DNA of 17,161 nucleotides from CBDBZL01 sp031399025 (GTDB taxonomy: Bacteria; Pseudomonadota; Alphaproteobacteria; Sphingomonadales; Sphingomonadaceae), in the NCBI GenBank assembly GCA_031399025.1, contig JANNOJ010000023.1, positions 1 through 17,161 on the forward strand. Reading direction: 5' to 3'. The notes below the pieces were generated by a model. The model saw nothing but the letters and a program-made list of their open reading frames with translations, had not been told where the DNA came from and did not search any database. Each line of letters opens with the position of its first letter. Position 1 is the stretch's first letter. The position numbers and the translations under genes are program-made. Of this stretch, positions 1-6,968 are shown piece by piece.

Positions 1-153
1 GCCCAGGTATAGCGGCACGCCCGCCGCCGGACAGGGGCTCCGCAACGCGGTGATGCCCACGCCCTGTTCGATCACGAGGTCGCCTTGCGAGCGGCACCCC
101 GCCAGCGCGCCGGCGGCGGCAAGGCCGATGAGAAGCACGCGGGCAGGGATCAT
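1..153 (-). CDS. Small lipoprotein of unknown function (5' part; gene runs off the window)
   Basis: Reading leftwards from the ATG at 153 gives 51 codons without a stop before the window edge. Residues 1-20 form a lipoprotein signal peptide: Arg5, a hydrophobic stretch, then the lipobox L17-A18-G19-C20, so the mature protein should start at Cys20 and be lipid-anchored. It continues RSQGDLVIEQGVGITALRSP and then CPAAGVPLYLG. This resembles a short conserved lipoprotein I associate with sphingomonads, whose role is not known. No catalytic motif is visible in this part. The gene is divergent from ispH, with 115 nt between the two starts. The rest of the protein lies outside the window, so its length cannot be given. 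Confidence 0.75.
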   Translation of the reverse strand, partial: MIPARVLLIGLAAAGALAGCRSQGDLVIEQGVGITALRSPCPAAGVPLYLG

Positions 154-268
154 GTCGGCAGGTCCTTGGTCAAATCGAGCGGCTAGCGAGGATGGCGCGG
201 CCCGCCTTGAATCGAGCGGCCGGCCCTAGCCCTTTCGCCCGGGAGCTACAACCGCTAGAGAGCCGGGC

Positions 269-1285
269 ATGAACGCCCCCTTTCGCCCCACTCCCGACGC
301 CACTCCCGAGCCGGCTCAAGACCGCAGCGCCGCCGCCGGCAGGCTGCCGCTGACCGTGCTGATTGCCGCTCCGCGCGGCTTTTGCGCTGGGGTCGACCGC
401 GCCATCGAGATCGTCGAGCGGGCGCTCGAGCGCTACGGCGCGCCGGTCTACGTCCGCCACGAGATCGTCCACAACCGCTACGTGGTGGACAAGCTCAAGG
501 CGCGCGGCGCGATCTTCGTCGAGGAACTCGATGCCGTGCCCGATGGCGCGCCGGTCATCTTCAGCGCGCACGGCGTGCCCAAATCGGTGCCCGCCGAGGC
601 CGATCGCCGCCAGCTCGACTATCTCGACGCCACCTGCCCGCTGGTCAGCAAGGTGCATCGCCAGGCCGAGCGGCAGCTCGAGGCCGGGCGGCACCTTCTG
701 TTCATCGGGCATGCGGGCCATCCCGAGGTGATCGGCACCTTCGGTCAGGTGCCCCCCGGCGCCATGACGCTGGTGGAAACGCTCGAGGACGTCGAACGGC
801 TCGAGTTGGCGCCCGAGCAGCCGCTGGCCCTGCTCACCCAGACCACGCTTTCGGTCGACGACACCGCCCACGTTATCGCCGCGCTGAAGGCCCGCTTTCC
901 GCAGATCGTCAGCCCCAGGGCGGAGGATATCTGCTACGCCACCTCCAATCGCCAGGCGGCGGTGAAGATGGTGGCGCCCGGCAGCGACCTGGTGCTGGTG
1001 ATCGGCGCGCCCAATTCGTCCAATTCCATGCGCCTGGTCGAGGTTGCCGAGCGCTGCGGCACCGACGCGCGGCTGATCCAGCGGGCCGCCGAGATCGACC
1101 CTGCCTGGCTGGACGGCGTGGGCACGATCGGCGTCACCGCCGGCGCCTCCGCGCCCGAGGAGCTGGTGCGCGAAGTGGTGGATACGCTCGCCCGCTGGCG
1201 CGCGGTGACCGAGCACACGATCCTCACCGCCGAGGAGAAGATGATCTTCAAGCTGCCCCGGCAGCTGACCGATCCCTCCAGCTGA
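269..1285 (+). CDS. ispH: 4-hydroxy-3-methylbut-2-enyl diphosphate reductase (IspH/LytB)
   Basis: IspH carries out the last step of the MEP isoprenoid pathway, reducing HMBPP to IPP and DMAPP with a [4Fe-4S] cluster in the cytoplasm. The 338-residue product has the three cluster cysteines: C39 (GFCAGV), C123 (DATCPLV) and C222 (ICYATSNRQ). The substrate-binding histidines are H68 (HEIVHN), H101 (SAHGVP) and H151, and the catalytic acid E153 lies in GHAGHPEVIGT. The phosphate-binding NSSNS (249-253) and the late TAGAS (Ser294) are also present. About 28 residues precede the conserved LTVLIAAPRGF, a normal variable extension. The ATG at 269 has only a weak purine-rich ribosome site (gagag) upstream. 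It is the first gene of a plus-strand cluster; thrB starts 24 nt after the stop. Confidence 0.97.
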   Translation: MNAPFRPTPDATPEPAQDRSAAAGRLPLTVLIAAPRGFCAGVDRAIEIVERALERYGAPVYVRHEIVHNRYVVDKLKARGAIFVEELDAVPDGAPVIFSAHGVPKSVPAEADRRQLDYLDATCPLVSKVHRQAERQLEAGRHLLFIGHAGHPEVIGTFGQVPPGAMTLVETLEDVERLELAPEQPLALLTQTTLSVDDTAHVIAALKARFPQIVSPRAEDICYATSNRQAAVKMVAPGSDLVLVIGAPNSSNSMRLVEVAERCGTDARLIQRAAEIDPAWLDGVGTIGVTAGASAPEELVREVVDTLARWRAVTEHTILTAEEKMIFKLPRQLTDPSS

Positions 1286-1309
1286 CCGCGGCCGCCGGGC
1301 GCCAGCCGC

Positions 1310-2323
1310 GTGGCAGTCTACACCCAGCTGGCCGCCGAGGCGCTGGCCGAGCTCATCGCCTGTTACGACGTGGGCGCACTGGTCTCGGCCAAGGGCATCG
1401 CCGAGGGCGTGTCGAACAGCAATTGGCTGATCGAGACCACCGGCCGCAAGAGCGCTCAGGGGGGCGGGCAAGGTGCCGGTCACGGGGCCGGCAGGCAAGG
1501 GGCGCGCTACATCCTCACCATGTACGAGCGGCGGATCGACATTGCCGACCTGCCCTTCTTCCTCGGCCTGCTCGACCACCTCTCCGCCCGCGGCTGCCCC
1601 GTCCCGCGCACGATCCACGACCGCGACGGCGCCGCCTCGCGCATCGTGGGGGGCAAGGCGGTGGCGCTGATCGAGTTCCTGCCCGGCGTCTCGCCCGACC
1701 GTCCCACCGCCGCCCAGGCGCGCGCAGTGGGCGGGGCGCTGGCGCAGGTCCACCTGGCCGCCCGCGATTTCGCCATGTCCCGCCCGAACCGGCTCGACCC
1801 CGCCGCCAGCGCGCGCACCCTGCGCGCCTGCGGACCCGCGGCGCTGGCCGCGATCGATCCCGACCTGCCGCGGGTTGTGGCGCTGACCGAGGAGGTCCGC
1901 CAGGCGTGGCCTGCCGACCTGCCGCAATCGGTGATCCATTCCGACCTGTTTCCCGACAACGTGCTGATGCTGGACGCTCGGGTCACCGGCATGATCGACT
2001 TCTACTTCGCCTGCAGCGATGCGATGGCCTACGACCTGGCGGTCACGCACGCAGCCTGGGGCTTCGACAAGGCCGGCCGGCGTTTCGAGCCGGCGGTCGG
2101 CCGGGCGCTGGTGGCAGGGTATCATTCCGTCCGCCCGCTCGCGCCGCGCGAGCGCCAGGCGTTGCCGCTGCTCGCGCGCGGCGCGGCCCTGCGCTTCGTC
2201 GCCAGCCGCGCCGAAGACTGGATCGACACCCCCGCCGGCGCGCTGGTGGACCGCAAGGACCCGCTGGCGTTCCTGCGCCGCCACGATTTCTACGCCCGCG
2301 CGGGCGCGGCGGCATTCCAGTAA
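1310..2323 (+). CDS. thrB: Homoserine kinase (ThrB, aminoglycoside/choline-kinase-like fold)
   Basis: ThrB phosphorylates homoserine to O-phosphohomoserine with ATP, the penultimate step of threonine synthesis. The 337-residue product is the protein-kinase-like form of alphaproteobacteria rather than the GHMP-kinase form of enterics. The N-terminal part carries GVSNSNWLIET (33-43). The catalytic loop is H210-S-D212-LFPDN217, and the metal-binding Asp is D230 in GMIDFYFA. The start is a GTG at 1310; the resulting MAVYT is the usual beginning of this family. Residues about 46-66 form a Gly/Ala/Gln-rich insert (GGGQGAGHGAGRQG) between two conserved strands, probably a surface loop. The TAA stop lies inside the first unit of a 17-bp tandem repeat that leads into rnhA. 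Confidence 0.94.
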   Translation: MAVYTQLAAEALAELIACYDVGALVSAKGIAEGVSNSNWLIETTGRKSAQGGGQGAGHGAGRQGARYILTMYERRIDIADLPFFLGLLDHLSARGCPVPRTIHDRDGAASRIVGGKAVALIEFLPGVSPDRPTAAQARAVGGALAQVHLAARDFAMSRPNRLDPAASARTLRACGPAALAAIDPDLPRVVALTEEVRQAWPADLPQSVIHSDLFPDNVLMLDARVTGMIDFYFACSDAMAYDLAVTHAAWGFDKAGRRFEPAVGRALVAGYHSVRPLAPRERQALPLLARGAALRFVASRAEDWIDTPAGALVDRKDPLAFLRRHDFYARAGAAAFQ

Positions 2324-2367
2324 GGAATTGAGGCCAGTAAGGAATCCAGGCCACTAAGGAATCCAGG
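2317..2367 (+). repeat. 17-bp tandem repeat, three copies, spanning thrB stop and rnhA ribosome site
   Basis: Three head-to-tail 17-bp units lie at 2317-2333, 2334-2350 and 2351-2367: ccagtaaggaattgagg, ccagtaaggaatccagg and ccactaaggaatccagg. Each unit holds a TAA and an AAGGA Shine-Dalgarno core (2322-2326, 2339-2343, 2356-2360). The first TAA is the thrB stop. The last AAGGA sits 10 nt ahead of the rnhA GTG and is the likely working ribosome site. The units differ at only a few bases, which suggests a recent slippage expansion. Confidence 0.93.
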
Positions 2368-2370
2368 AGC

Positions 2371-2817
2371 GTGAAGCAGGTCGAGATCTTCACCGACGGC
2401 GCCTGCAAGGGCAATCCCGGGCGCGGCGGCTGGGGCGTGCTGCTGCGCATGGCCAGCGGCGAGGGCGCGCGCGAGAAGGAGCTGTCCGGCGCGGAAAGCC
2501 ACACCACCAACAATCGCATGGAGCTGACCGCGGCGATCCGCGGCCTGGGCGCGCTCAAGGAACCTTGCGCGGTGACGCTGTACACCGACAGTCGTTACGT
2601 CATCGACGGCATCACCCAGTGGATCGAGGGGTGGAAGCGGCGCGGCTGGGTCAATGCCGCCAAGAAGCCGGTCGCCAACGCCGATCTGTGGCGCATGCTC
2701 GAGGCGGCAACGGCGCCGCACGTGATCCGCTGGGAATGGGTGCGTGGCCATTCCGGTCACCCCGAGAACGAGCGCGTCGACCGCCTTGCCAGCGAGGCCG
2801 CCGACAGCGCCCGCTGA
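2371..2817 (+). CDS. rnhA: Ribonuclease HI
   Basis: RNase HI cleaves the RNA strand of RNA-DNA hybrids, removing primers and R-loops in the cytoplasm. The 148-residue product is the normal family length and is a complete single domain. Catalytic residues are D9 (FTDGACKGNPG), E51 (NNRMELTAAI), D73 (YTDSRYV) and D137 (NERVDRLA), with the flexible-loop His127 in VRGHSGHPENE. The basic-protrusion segment, WIEGWKRRGWVNAAKKPVAN, is present, as in the E. coli enzyme. The start is a GTG at 2371, chosen because the AAGGA at 2356-2360 is 10 nt upstream and MKQVEIFTDGA fits the family N-terminus. It is probably co-transcribed with ispH and thrB; 47 nt separate it from thrB. Confidence 0.96.
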   Translation: MKQVEIFTDGACKGNPGRGGWGVLLRMASGEGAREKELSGAESHTTNNRMELTAAIRGLGALKEPCAVTLYTDSRYVIDGITQWIEGWKRRGWVNAAKKPVANADLWRMLEAATAPHVIRWEWVRGHSGHPENERVDRLASEAADSAR

Positions 2818-2984
2818 CCTTCGCCGCTCCGAGCATTCTCGCTACGCAAGACCTATAAACGTGGTTTCCAGGCGGGCTGAGGTGTGATTGAGGCGTCCGA
2901 GGTCTCGGCGGTGCGAGACGGCAGGCGAGTCCTGGTCGGACGACACTGGGTGGGCGCGGTTGCCGAACAAGCCGAGGGGGGCGC

Positions 2985-3851
2985 ACATTCAGGCGATCAG
3001 CGGCAGCCGGGGCGGTCGCAACACCAAAGTCCGCGCCGTCACCAATTGCGGCGCCGAAATCCCATCGCAGGGCTTCGAAGTCGAACCGCTCCACATCCAC
3101 CCTGCCCGTCTCCAACCGGCCAGCTGGTTGCGCGCCGAGATGGCGCCCAAAGTCGAGAAATGGGAGCGCCAGCGGCAATGCAAGCACGCTCACCGCGGCC
3201 GCGAGGCGCAGATTGGCGGCGCGCAGGTGCTCGGTCCAGCCGGGCCGGCGTCCGCGGACCACGGCCACGAGGTAGGCGATCCCAAAGGCCACCGCCACGC
3301 CGATCGCCACGAGCGCCCACAAGCGCTCGGGCGCGAGGCCGTACTGGCCGATCCGCACGCCCCTCGAGATCGCGGCGAACACCGCCAACGGGAGAATCCC
3401 GAGCGTCAGCACCAGCGGCCTGCATCACCCGGTTGGGGCTCCTGGCGGCATCGTCGTCGCGGATCACGGCGTGGGCGAAGACGAAGCAGCCAGCAGCGCA
3501 GGCGAGCAACACCGGCGTGGCGCTGTCGGTCGCCTCCCACAGCGCCGCGCCGCCCGAGAGGATGAGCGCGGCCAGGAACACCCGCAGCGCCAGCGCCAGC
3601 GGCACCGCGAGCAGGACCACCGATTGCGGCGTGCCGATCACCTTAGAGGTTGTTGCGCACCACCCCCAGCGCCGCGCCGAACGATCCCGCCAGCCAGGGC
3701 GCCTGATCGCCGCCGCCATCGAGGAGCAGGTAGGCGGCGCTCCCGGCCAGCGCGCCGAGCCCCCGGCCACCAGCCAGGGCCGCGCCGCCCATTCGGCGTG
3801 TTCGTGGACGACGGATCCGGTCTCGGTTGCGAGAGCGGGCGCCGTGCTCAC
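2985..3851 (-). pseudogene. Degraded DUF4153-type membrane protein gene (frameshifts, internal deletion, 3' loss)
   Basis: No intact gene lies between rnhA and the FKBP gene, but a membrane-protein gene can be read in pieces on the minus strand. It starts with GTG at 3851, four bases past the FKBP stop. Piece 1 (3851 to about 3762) ends in ARPWLVAG. It continues only after a frame change (about 3762-3643) as GLGALAGSAAYLLLD...GVVRNNL, then a TAA at 3643-3645. Piece 3 (about 3640-3425) is back in the first frame and contains GGAALWEATDSATPVLLACA. Piece 4 (about 3424-2985) is in a third frame: LTLGILPLAVFAAISRGVR, QYGLAPERLWALV, ANLRLAAAVSVLALP and FDFEALRWDFG. These are features I recognise from DUF4153 proteins. 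The pieces total about 285 residues, well short of the family length as I know it, so internal and C-terminal parts are missing. Sequencing error could explain single shifts but not the missing parts. Confidence 0.8.
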
Positions 3852-3854
3852 GGC

Positions 3855-4478
3855 CTATTCTTCCGGCGCGCCAGGACCCGGCGGAGGCCCGCCCGGAGCG
3901 CTACTCCCGGCGCCACCCGGCCCCCCCTCGCCACCTGGCGGCGCCATCATCTGCTGCTGGGCCATGACCTGCTGGATCGCCCGCACGCGGCCCTCGAATT
4001 CCTCGCTGGGCATGAAATCGAGCAGCTCGATAGTGAATGACAAGTCGGCGCCGGGCGGGATCGGCGCGCCTTCGGGCGGGGTGTCGCCATAGGCCTTGGC
4101 GGCGGGGATCTCGGCCACATAGGTGCCGCCGCGCTGCATCTGGCGCAGCGCCTCGCCAAAGCCGGGGAGCATATCGGCGAGCGGCAGCGGCGTGCCTTGG
4201 GGCAACAGTCCGGCGGCCTGCGGCGGCAACGGCAGCGGCTGCGACTGGTCGAACACCGTGCCATCCGCCAGCCGCCCGGTATAGTTGACGAACACCACGT
4301 CGGTCGCGCCCGGATAGCCGCCCTCGCCGGCCTGCACCTCCTCCACGGTCACGCCGGCGGGGATGTTGGCCCAGGCGATGGCCGCGGCGGCGAGCACCGC
4401 CGCCGCCAGCGCCAGCCACAGCTTGGTGAGCGATCCCCTGGCGATCGGCTGCAGCGGTAGGCGGGTGATCTGGGTCAT
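3855..4478 (-). CDS. Membrane-anchored FKBP-type peptidyl-prolyl cis-trans isomerase
   Basis: The product should catalyse proline isomerisation during folding of exported proteins. The 207-residue protein has a short basic N-terminus, one hydrophobic segment (about 19-38, LWLALAAAVLAAAAIAWA) acting as signal anchor, and an FKBP domain at about 42-155. FKBP signatures are DVVFVNYTGRLADGTVFDQS (60-79), MLPGFGEALRQMQRGG (103-118) and IPPGADLSFTIELLDF (140-155). A 50-residue tail (157-207) is rich in Met/Gln and then Gly/Pro and looks disordered. The ATG at 4478 has AGGA 10 nt upstream. It follows rpsU on the same strand across a 133-nt gap that holds a strong hairpin, and the broken DUF4153 gene begins right after its stop. 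The fold assignment is firm; the client proteins are unknown. Confidence 0.92.
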   Translation of the reverse strand: MTQITRLPLQPIARGSLTKLWLALAAAVLAAAAIAWANIPAGVTVEEVQAGEGGYPGATDVVFVNYTGRLADGTVFDQSQPLPLPPQAAGLLPQGTPLPLADMLPGFGEALRQMQRGGTYVAEIPAAKAYGDTPPEGAPIPPGADLSFTIELLDFMPSEEFEGRVRAIQQVMAQQQMMAPPGGEGGPGGAGSSAPGGPPPGPGAPEE

Positions 4479-4500
4479 TTGCTACAGATCCTGAGACGCG

Positions 4501-4530
4501 AAGGGCGCGGGAGGGGTGTCCCGCGCCCTT
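4501..4530 (-). terminator. Strong 12-bp perfect hairpin downstream of rpsU, probable terminator or attenuator
   Basis: The arms aagggcgcggga (4501-4512) and tcccgcgccctt (4519-4530) pair perfectly over 12 bp around a 6-nt loop. It lies after the rpsU stop and ahead of the FKBP start on the minus strand. No clear U-tract follows on that strand, so it may terminate weakly or instead protect the rpsU mRNA end. A second, smaller hairpin (tcccgga/tccggga, 4579-4597) lies closer to the rpsU stop. Confidence 0.6.
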
Positions 4531-4611
4531 TGGCGTAATGGCCCTGCGCTTACAAGCTGCCGGAGCGGAGCCTCCCGATCCCGGACCATCTCCGGGACGA
4601 AAGCCATGCCG

Positions 4612-4818
4612 CTACTTCACCCCGTCGCGCTCGGCGCGCTTGCGCTCCAGCTTGCGCGCCCGGCGCACAGCGGCGGCCTTTTCGCGGGCACGGCGTTCGC
4701 TGGGCTTCTCGTAATGGCGGCGCAGCTTCATCTCGCGATAGACGCCCTCGCGCTGCAGCTTCTTCTTGAGCGCGCGCAGGGCCTGCTCGACATTGTTGTC
4801 GCGGACGATGATCTGCAT
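4612..4818 (-). CDS. rpsU: 30S ribosomal protein S21
   Basis: S21 is a small basic protein of the 30S subunit near the 3' end of 16S rRNA, involved in initiation. The product is 68 residues and begins MQIIVRDNNVEQALRALKKK, the standard alphaproteobacterial S21 N-terminus. It continues with GVYREMKLRRHYEKPSERR and ends in a Lys/Arg-rich helix. The open frame extends 32 codons further upstream, but only the ATG at 4818 gives the conserved start. An AGAGGG purine run lies 5' of it (about 4830-4835), slightly farther than usual. It is transcribed leftwards, divergent from crcB across 234 nt, and is followed by hairpins at 4579-4597 and 4501-4530 before the FKBP gene. Confidence 0.96.
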   Translation of the reverse strand: MQIIVRDNNVEQALRALKKKLQREGVYREMKLRRHYEKPSERRAREKAAAVRRARKLERKRAERDGVK

Positions 4819-5052
4819 AAAGGTACGCACCCTCTTTCGTATGAGCGGCAGGAGCCCGCAAGCAGAGCGCGGGTCTGCCGATGATGCCACAAATGAAAAT
4901 AAAGCCGAATCCATGCGGACCGGCTCCCGTATGGCGCGGAGTATGCCAATCCTATCGCAAAGGCAAGCACCGAGCCAGCCGGCCGACCCAGCCCCTCACC
5001 GCTGGGAACGACACGCTTTATCGATACCCCCGCGCCCGCTACAGCGTCGCGG

Positions 5053-5472
5053 ATGTCGGCGACCCCCCAGCTCTACGCCTCGCTCTCGGTCGCCCTGGGC
5101 GGTGGGATCGGCGCGCTGCTGCGCTACCAGATGGGCCGGGCGATGACCGCCTGGCTGGGCGCGCCGGCGATGTCGGTGTTCCCCTGGGCCACGCTGGCGG
5201 TGAATGCGCTGGGGAGCGTGCTGATGGGCGTGCTGGCCGGCTGGCTCGCCCGCCAGGGCCAGGCAGGAGGCGCAGGCGGCGACCAGATGCGGCTGCTGTT
5301 GGGCGTCGGCCTGCTCGGCGGGTTCACCACCTTCTCCGCCTTCAGCCTCGAGCTCACCATGCTGCTCCAGCGCGGCCAATTGCTGATCGCGCTGCTCTAT
5401 GTCGTGCTCTCGGTTTCGCTGGGCGTCACCGGCCTGGTCTTCGGTCTGACCTTGTCGCGGCTCACCCAATGA
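5053..5472 (+). CDS. crcB: Fluoride channel/exporter CrcB (Fluc)
   Basis: CrcB/Fluc proteins form dual-topology dimeric channels that let fluoride leave the cytoplasm. The 139-residue product has four hydrophobic segments (roughly 8-28, 42-64, 80-103 and 109-134), the expected topology and length. Family motifs seen are GGGIGALLRY (16-25), the pore Asn51 in LAVNALGSVLMG, and GGFTTFSAFSLE (89-100) with the pore phenylalanines F91 and F94 and the Na+-site region. The ATG at 5053 has only a weak ribosome site. I could not find a fluoride riboswitch in the 234 nt upstream. The stop overlaps the next gene's start by ATGA (5469-5472). That makes it the first gene of a coupled six-gene run, although fluoride export has no obvious link to the others. 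Confidence 0.95.
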   Translation: MSATPQLYASLSVALGGGIGALLRYQMGRAMTAWLGAPAMSVFPWATLAVNALGSVLMGVLAGWLARQGQAGGAGGDQMRLLLGVGLLGGFTTFSAFSLELTMLLQRGQLLIALLYVVLSVSLGVTGLVFGLTLSRLTQ

Positions 5473-6968
5473 CCGCTCGGAAGGTGAGCGCGCGCCAGAA
5501 AGCCGGCCACCCGGCCGGCGAGGCGGTGCGGCAGTTCACCGTCCAGGCCGACGACGACGGCATCCGCCTCGACCGCTGGTTCAAGCGGCACCTGCCACAG
5601 GTCGGCTTCGCGACCGTGTCGCGCTGGGCGCGTACCGGGCAGATCCGGGTCGACGGCGGCCGGGTCAAGCCCGACGAGCGCCTCGCCGCCGGCCAGGTGC
5701 TGCGCGTGCCTCCGGGTGGTGACAGGCCCGGCGATCGCGGCGAAACGGCGGCGCTGGTTAGGCGTACCCTGTCAGCCGAAGACCGGGCGGCGGCGGCCGC
5801 CATGCTCATTCGCCGCACCGAGGCCGCCCTGGTGCTCAACAAGCCTCCCGGCCTCGCCACCCAGGGCGGGACCAAGACCACGCGCCACGTCGATGGCCTG
5901 CTCGACGCCTTTGCCCAAGCCAACGAGCCGCGCCCGCGCCTCGTCCACCGGCTCGACAAGGACACCAGCGGCGCGCTGCTGGTGGCCCGCACGCCGGGCA
6001 GCGCGGCCTACTTCTCCAAGCGCTTCGCCGGGCGCAGCGCCAAGAAGATCTACTGGGCGCTGGTGGTCGGCATTCCCCAGGTGGCCCAGGGCTCGATCGA
6101 CGCGCCCATGGCCAAGCAGCCGGGCACCGGCGGCGAGAAGATGCAGGTCGACCTGGAGAACGGGCAGCCGGCGCGGACGCTCTACCGCGTCGTCGACCGG
6201 GCCGGCAACAGCGCCGCCTGGGTCGAGCTGCAGCCGCTCACCGGCCGCACCCACCAGCTGCGCGTCCACCTGGCGGCGATCGGCCACCCGATCGTAGGCG
6301 ATGGCAAATACGGCGGCCCCGAGGCGTTCCTGACCGGCTCGATCAGCCGCAAGCTGCACCTGCACGCGCGCCGGCTGGTGATCGAGCAGCCTGATGCGAA
6401 GAGCGACGGCCAGGGCGAGGGGCGGCTCGACGTCACCGCCGAGCTGCCCGCGCATTTCGCCGCCAGCATGGCGCAATTGGGCTTCGATCCCGCCGCCAGC
6501 GATGCGGCGCCCGACGAAGGGCCGCCCGAAAGGAACCGCGAGGAACTGAAGCAGGCCGCGCGCCAGCACGCCAAGCAATATCGCAAGGCCCGCCGCGGCG
6601 AGCGCCATCGCCGAGGGGCCGAGCCGGACGCGACCGGCGGCAAGCAGGAGGCGCGCCGGCCGCGTGGAGGCGCCGACCGGGGCACGGACAAGGCGATGGC
6701 GGGCAAGTCCGTCCGCGGCCGACGCTCGGACAAGCCGCCCTCGCGGGGCAAACCGGCCGCCGATCGGCCCGCTCGCGCCGCGTCCGGTCGGGAGACGCCC
6801 AGCCGCAACAGGCTCAAAGATGAGCGACCTGGTTCGGGCCGACCCACCGGCCGCGCGGATGCACCAGCCCCCCGCAAGCCGCCTGGCAAGCCCGCTGACA
6901 AGCCCACCGGCGGCCGCCCAGCGCCCAAACCGGGCGCGAAGCCGCCGCCGCGCGGGGGCCGGCGCTGA
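5469..6968 (+). CDS. RluA/RluC-family 23S rRNA pseudouridine synthase with S4 domain and long basic tail
   Basis: These enzymes turn specific uridines of 23S rRNA into pseudouridine. The 499-residue product has an S4 RNA-binding domain at about 29-82 (GIRLDRWFKRHLPQVGFATV) and a catalytic domain at about 115-335. The catalytic Asp163 lies in RLVHRLDKDTSG. LTGRTHQLRVHLAAIGHPI (258-276) and GDGKYGG are also typical. Residues about 341-499 are an extra tail made mostly of Arg, Lys, Pro, Gly, Ala and Asp, predicted to be disordered and strongly positive. The ATG at 5469 overlaps the crcB stop; the open frame reaches back to 4881, but that part runs through crcB and matches nothing. It is most like RluC or RluD; the target uridines cannot be told from sequence alone. 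The stop overlaps the next start by one base (TGATG). Confidence 0.92.
   Translation: MTARKVSARQKAGHPAGEAVRQFTVQADDDGIRLDRWFKRHLPQVGFATVSRWARTGQIRVDGGRVKPDERLAAGQVLRVPPGGDRPGDRGETAALVRRTLSAEDRAAAAAMLIRRTEAALVLNKPPGLATQGGTKTTRHVDGLLDAFAQANEPRPRLVHRLDKDTSGALLVARTPGSAAYFSKRFAGRSAKKIYWALVVGIPQVAQGSIDAPMAKQPGTGGEKMQVDLENGQPARTLYRVVDRAGNSAAWVELQPLTGRTHQLRVHLAAIGHPIVGDGKYGGPEAFLTGSISRKLHLHARRLVIEQPDAKSDGQGEGRLDVTAELPAHFAASMAQLGFDPAASDAAPDEGPPERNREELKQAARQHAKQYRKARRGERHRRGAEPDATGGKQEARRPRGGADRGTDKAMAGKSVRGRRSDKPPSRGKPAADRPARAASGRETPSRNRLKDERPGSGRPTGRADAPAPRKPPGKPADKPTGGRPAPKPGAKPPPRGGRR

Noticed and set aside
173..220. 11-bp direct repeat aatcgagcggc (173-183 and 210-220) between the lipoprotein gene and ispH
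   Set aside because: Could be paired operator sites, but the sequence is simple GC-rich material and no convincing promoter lies near, so it was not called.
170..2284. 704-codon open frame antisense to ispH and thrB
   Set aside because: GC-rich codon structure leaves complementary frames open. The product is rich in Arg, Gly, Ala and His with no domain, and both genes on the other strand are certain.
4819..5052. Possible fluoride riboswitch ahead of crcB
   Set aside because: I looked for the conserved crcB-motif pseudoknot segments in the leader and could not find them.
4881..5468. Upstream extension of the pseudouridine synthase frame
   Set aside because: It runs through crcB in another frame and matches nothing. 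The ATG at 5469 overlapping the crcB stop gives the normal N-terminus.
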